Shown here: in pieces, positions 15,173-16,881 of the stretch | How positions within the stretch are numbered: position 1 is the first letter of the stretch | Layout of the letters: each line of letters begins with the position of its first letter | NCBI GenBank assembly: GCA_034436035.1 | Contig: DAOTVW010000177.1 | Span: forward strand, 1-16,881 | Reading direction: 5' to 3' | DNA length: 16,881 nt | Source: UBA4823 sp034436035 | GTDB taxonomy: Bacteria; Chloroflexota; Anaerolineae; Anaerolineales; UBA4823 | The notes under the pieces: model-generated | Databases searched by the model: none | What the model was told of the DNA's origin: nothing | Seen by the model: the letters and a program-made list of their open reading frames with translations, nothing else | Program-made: the position numbers and the translations under genes

Positions 15173-16165
15173 TTACACCGAACGCTTTTTTGCGATGCTT
15201 AATCGGATAAAAATCCACGGTGCCCCGCCCGAAATCCAAAAACCAACCAGAGCATAGCGCACATAACGCAGGATGGCGGGGATAAAACTTTCCCCCGAAG
15301 GGAACAACAAATCCAAGCCAAACCAAAATGCCAATACACCGATCAGCCCAATCAGGAAGCGGAGTAACCCTCGCCATACTTGCTGCGCTTTATCGAAACC
15401 CCCATTCCGTTCGATCCACAAACTGCCGCTCGTCAACCCAAAAAAGGCAGCAGCAGAAGCGATTACGCCGGATATCGTCATCGGATTGAACGACTCCGAA
15501 GCGGTTTGCGATGCTAAAGCGCCTCCCATCCATTCCGCGGGCACCTGCCAATTGCGCAAGAACCACCGCTCGAATACACCAATGAGAATAATCCCCACTG
15601 AAATCGCAAATAATATTCCGTTTTGGCGAAGATAAGATCCCTGCTTGAAACTGTTCGTAAGCGGTTTTTCCCAACGCAAAAACACCCAAACCAATAATGC
15701 TCCAATCAACCAGCCAGAAAGTACATCGCGGAAAAAATGCACGCCTAAAAATAACCGCGAGATGCCGATTATCAAGGTAAGGAAAATAGCAACACCCCAT
15801 ATCCAACCACGTTTGAGCTTCCCGGCTAGTAACCCCCAAATCGAAGCGGCAATTTGCGCATGTCCTGAAGGGATACCAAAGGAGCCCTCGTATTCCACCG
15901 CGTGGACTGTTTCGGATACCCAAAAGGGGCGCGGAGAATGGAAGCCCAACTTCAACAAATCATTCAAGCTCGAACTGAGCGTTAACATCACCCCTAATTG
16001 AATGCCCAGGCGGCTGTCTATCGTCCAATACAGGAGCGGCATCAGCAACAAATAAAATTGTTCTTTCCCCAAGAAGGTGAAAAAACGCATCAAGGGCATC
16101 CAGCTCTGCCCAATCTGTTGCAGAAAGGCGATCAACTGAATTTCAACGGGGATTAATGGATCCAT
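15173..16165 (-). CDS. PAP2-family membrane phosphatase
   Basis: This 330-residue integral membrane protein carries all three phosphatidic-acid-phosphatase type 2 motifs: K72 to RP79-80 (KLGFHSPRP), PSGH at 99-102, and SR136-137 with His143 and Asp147 (SRLFLGVHFFRD). These residues hydrolyse a lipid or isoprenoid phosphate through a phospho-His intermediate; natural substrates could be undecaprenyl diphosphate, phosphatidate or phosphatidylglycerol phosphate. The catalytic half ends near residue 160; another 170 residues carry about four further hydrophobic segments, longer than minimal PAP2 proteins. AGGAG precedes the start at short spacing. It follows the GAF gene by 17 bases, so the two are probably co-transcribed. 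The substrate cannot be told from sequence. Confidence 0.93.
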   Translation of the reverse strand: MDPLIPVEIQLIAFLQQIGQSWMPLMRFFTFLGKEQFYLLLMPLLYWTIDSRLGIQLGVMLTLSSSLNDLLKLGFHSPRPFWVSETVHAVEYEGSFGIPSGHAQIAASIWGLLAGKLKRGWIWGVAIFLTLIIGISRLFLGVHFFRDVLSGWLIGALLVWVFLRWEKPLTNSFKQGSYLRQNGILFAISVGIILIGVFERWFLRNWQVPAEWMGGALASQTASESFNPMTISGVIASAAAFFGLTSGSLWIERNGGFDKAQQVWRGLLRFLIGLIGVLAFWFGLDLLFPSGESFIPAILRYVRYALVGFWISGGAPWIFIRLSIAKKRSV

Positions 16166-16182
16166 ACGCTCCTCGATTCCTA

Positions 16183-16782
16183 TTAGCTTCCTTCTGCTTT
16201 GAGGATTGCCAGTGTTGCAAGGCGAGCGACCAATTGAAGGACATCTACATCTTCCTGTTTGAACGGCTCGCCGCTGATGGTGTTGACCACTTCTAATGCT
16301 CCTAACGTGCGCTCATTGTGATAGAGCGGGACACAGATGAGGGAGATGGTCAGGAAGCCGGTGAGCTGATCGACTTGAGGAGAGAAAAGCGGCTCGGCGC
16401 GTGCATCGAAGACAAGTTTTGGGGTGCGGCTGGCTACCACCCAATGGGCGATCCCTTGGCCGGCGGGCAAGCGGTAATTGAGCAAGCTGGCTTGGGCGTT
16501 GCCGATGACGTGGACGAAAACGAGATCGTTGGTTTTTTCATCCAGGAGCATGAGGGAGCCATTGTTGGAATTGACCGCTTCGAGGGCGGTGGAAAGGATG
16601 AGATGGATGAGTTCATGCGGGTCGGATTCTGGCGTGATTTGTTCGATGCGGTTTTGTAGTTTTACCAACGAGCGCATGGTTTGACGGAGACGGGATAATT
16701 CGTCTTGCAAGATTTGATTCTCTTGTTTGATGCGGAAAAACTCTTCCCGAATTTCACGTGGGATTTCGGCAACCGGTGGCAT
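16183..16782 (-). CDS. GAF-domain sensor-like protein with N-terminal coiled coil
   Basis: The start at 16782 is chosen because GGAGG lies 5 bases upstream; the ATG at 16803 lacks a ribosome site. The 199-residue protein begins with a charged coiled coil (about 10-48, REIREEFFRIKQENQILQDEL) and continues as one GAF domain (about 56-195: LIHLILSTALEAVNSNNGSLMLLDE, LPAGQGIAHWVVAS, SLICVPLYHNERTLGALEVVN). GAF domains bind small ligands or cofactors. No kinase, GGDEF, HD-GYP or DNA-binding output domain is attached, so it may act by dimerising with a partner. It has no Cys or His pattern that would indicate heme or an Fe-S cluster. The following PAP2 gene is probably in the same operon. Ligand unknown. 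Confidence 0.9.
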   Translation of the reverse strand: MPPVAEIPREIREEFFRIKQENQILQDELSRLRQTMRSLVKLQNRIEQITPESDPHELIHLILSTALEAVNSNNGSLMLLDEKTNDLVFVHVIGNAQASLLNYRLPAGQGIAHWVVASRTPKLVFDARAEPLFSPQVDQLTGFLTISLICVPLYHNERTLGALEVVNTISGEPFKQEDVDVLQLVARLATLAILKAEGS

Positions 16783-16816
16783 GGCATCCTCCAATAAGAA
16801 CAAGGAAACTAATACT

Positions 16817-16867
16817 ATTGTACACGATGAATGAGATATTGTTGCGGATTCAGGGTAGGTAATCCGC
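16817..16867 (-). promoter_or_regulatory. Possible promoter and dyad upstream of the GAF gene
   Basis: On the minus strand TACAAT (16822-16817) is a five-of-six -10 box about 35 bases before the GAF start, but no -35 match is found. Upstream of it a perfect 7-base inverted repeat, GCGGATT (16844-16850) and AATCCGC (16861-16867), encloses 10 bases, placed where an activator or repressor might bind. It has no T tract, so it is not an intrinsic terminator. Confidence 0.35.
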
Positions 16868-16881
16868 GAATAGACGCGAAG

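Noticed and set aside
14867..15257. Plus-strand frames opposite the T-box leader
   Set aside because: They run through structured leader RNA sequence on the other strand and have no family signature or ribosome site.
15390..15923. 177-codon frame on the same strand as the PAP2 gene
   Set aside because: It is a shifted frame within a PAP2 protein whose catalytic motifs are all intact.
1..16881. CRISPR array, insertion sequence, tRNA/rRNA gene or attachment site
   Set aside because: Reading both strands showed no regularly spaced repeats, transposase or integrase frames, tRNA-like cloverleaf or rRNA stretches.

Overview
The window reads as a bacterial chromosome segment, most likely from a Chloroflexota (Anaerolineae-like) genome. 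That assignment is an inference from protein style: a PheS with a Gram-positive-like Cys cluster, a T-box upstream of pheST, and a long AraM-type dehydrogenase. No rRNA or other phylogenetic marker is present. I see no tRNA or rRNA gene, IS element, integrase or CRISPR array.

Layout. (1) 1-792 (+): the 3' part of an unrecognised soluble protein, ended by a hairpin that can work in both directions. (2) 886-3015 (-): a two-gene operon of a TIM-barrel protein of unknown function followed by a glycerol-1-phosphate-dehydrogenase-like (AraM/EgsA family) protein. (3) 3180-11068 (+): a TDT/SLAC1-type membrane channel, a 439-base AT-rich gap, then a compact narG-narH-narJ-narI operon for a membrane-bound, cytoplasm-facing respiratory nitrate reductase; a strong hairpin at 11119-11145 closes it. 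(4) 15134-11188 (-): a sigma70-like promoter, a T-box leader with its terminator, then pheS-pheT. (5) 16782-15173 (-): a GAF-domain protein and a PAP2-family membrane phosphatase, apparently one operon.

How the genes work together. NarI takes electrons from quinol and passes them through the NarH Fe-S clusters to the Mo-bis-MGD site of NarG, where nitrate becomes nitrite. NarJ is the assembly chaperone. No narK, regulator or cofactor gene accompanies the operon. The only transporter-like neighbour is the TDT/SLAC1 protein, a candidate for nitrate or nitrite passage. The T-box lets uncharged tRNA-Phe switch on pheST.

The nar/TDT block is clearly more AT-rich than its flanks: hand counts of single 60-base lines gave about 27-43% GC inside and about 47-67% outside. 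Together with a Gram-positive-like NarI, this suggests an acquired respiratory module. The most open questions are the TIM-barrel/AraM-like pair, where the family's substrate-site Asp appears replaced by Ser, and the role of the TDT channel. I found no clearly new multi-gene defence or mobile system.
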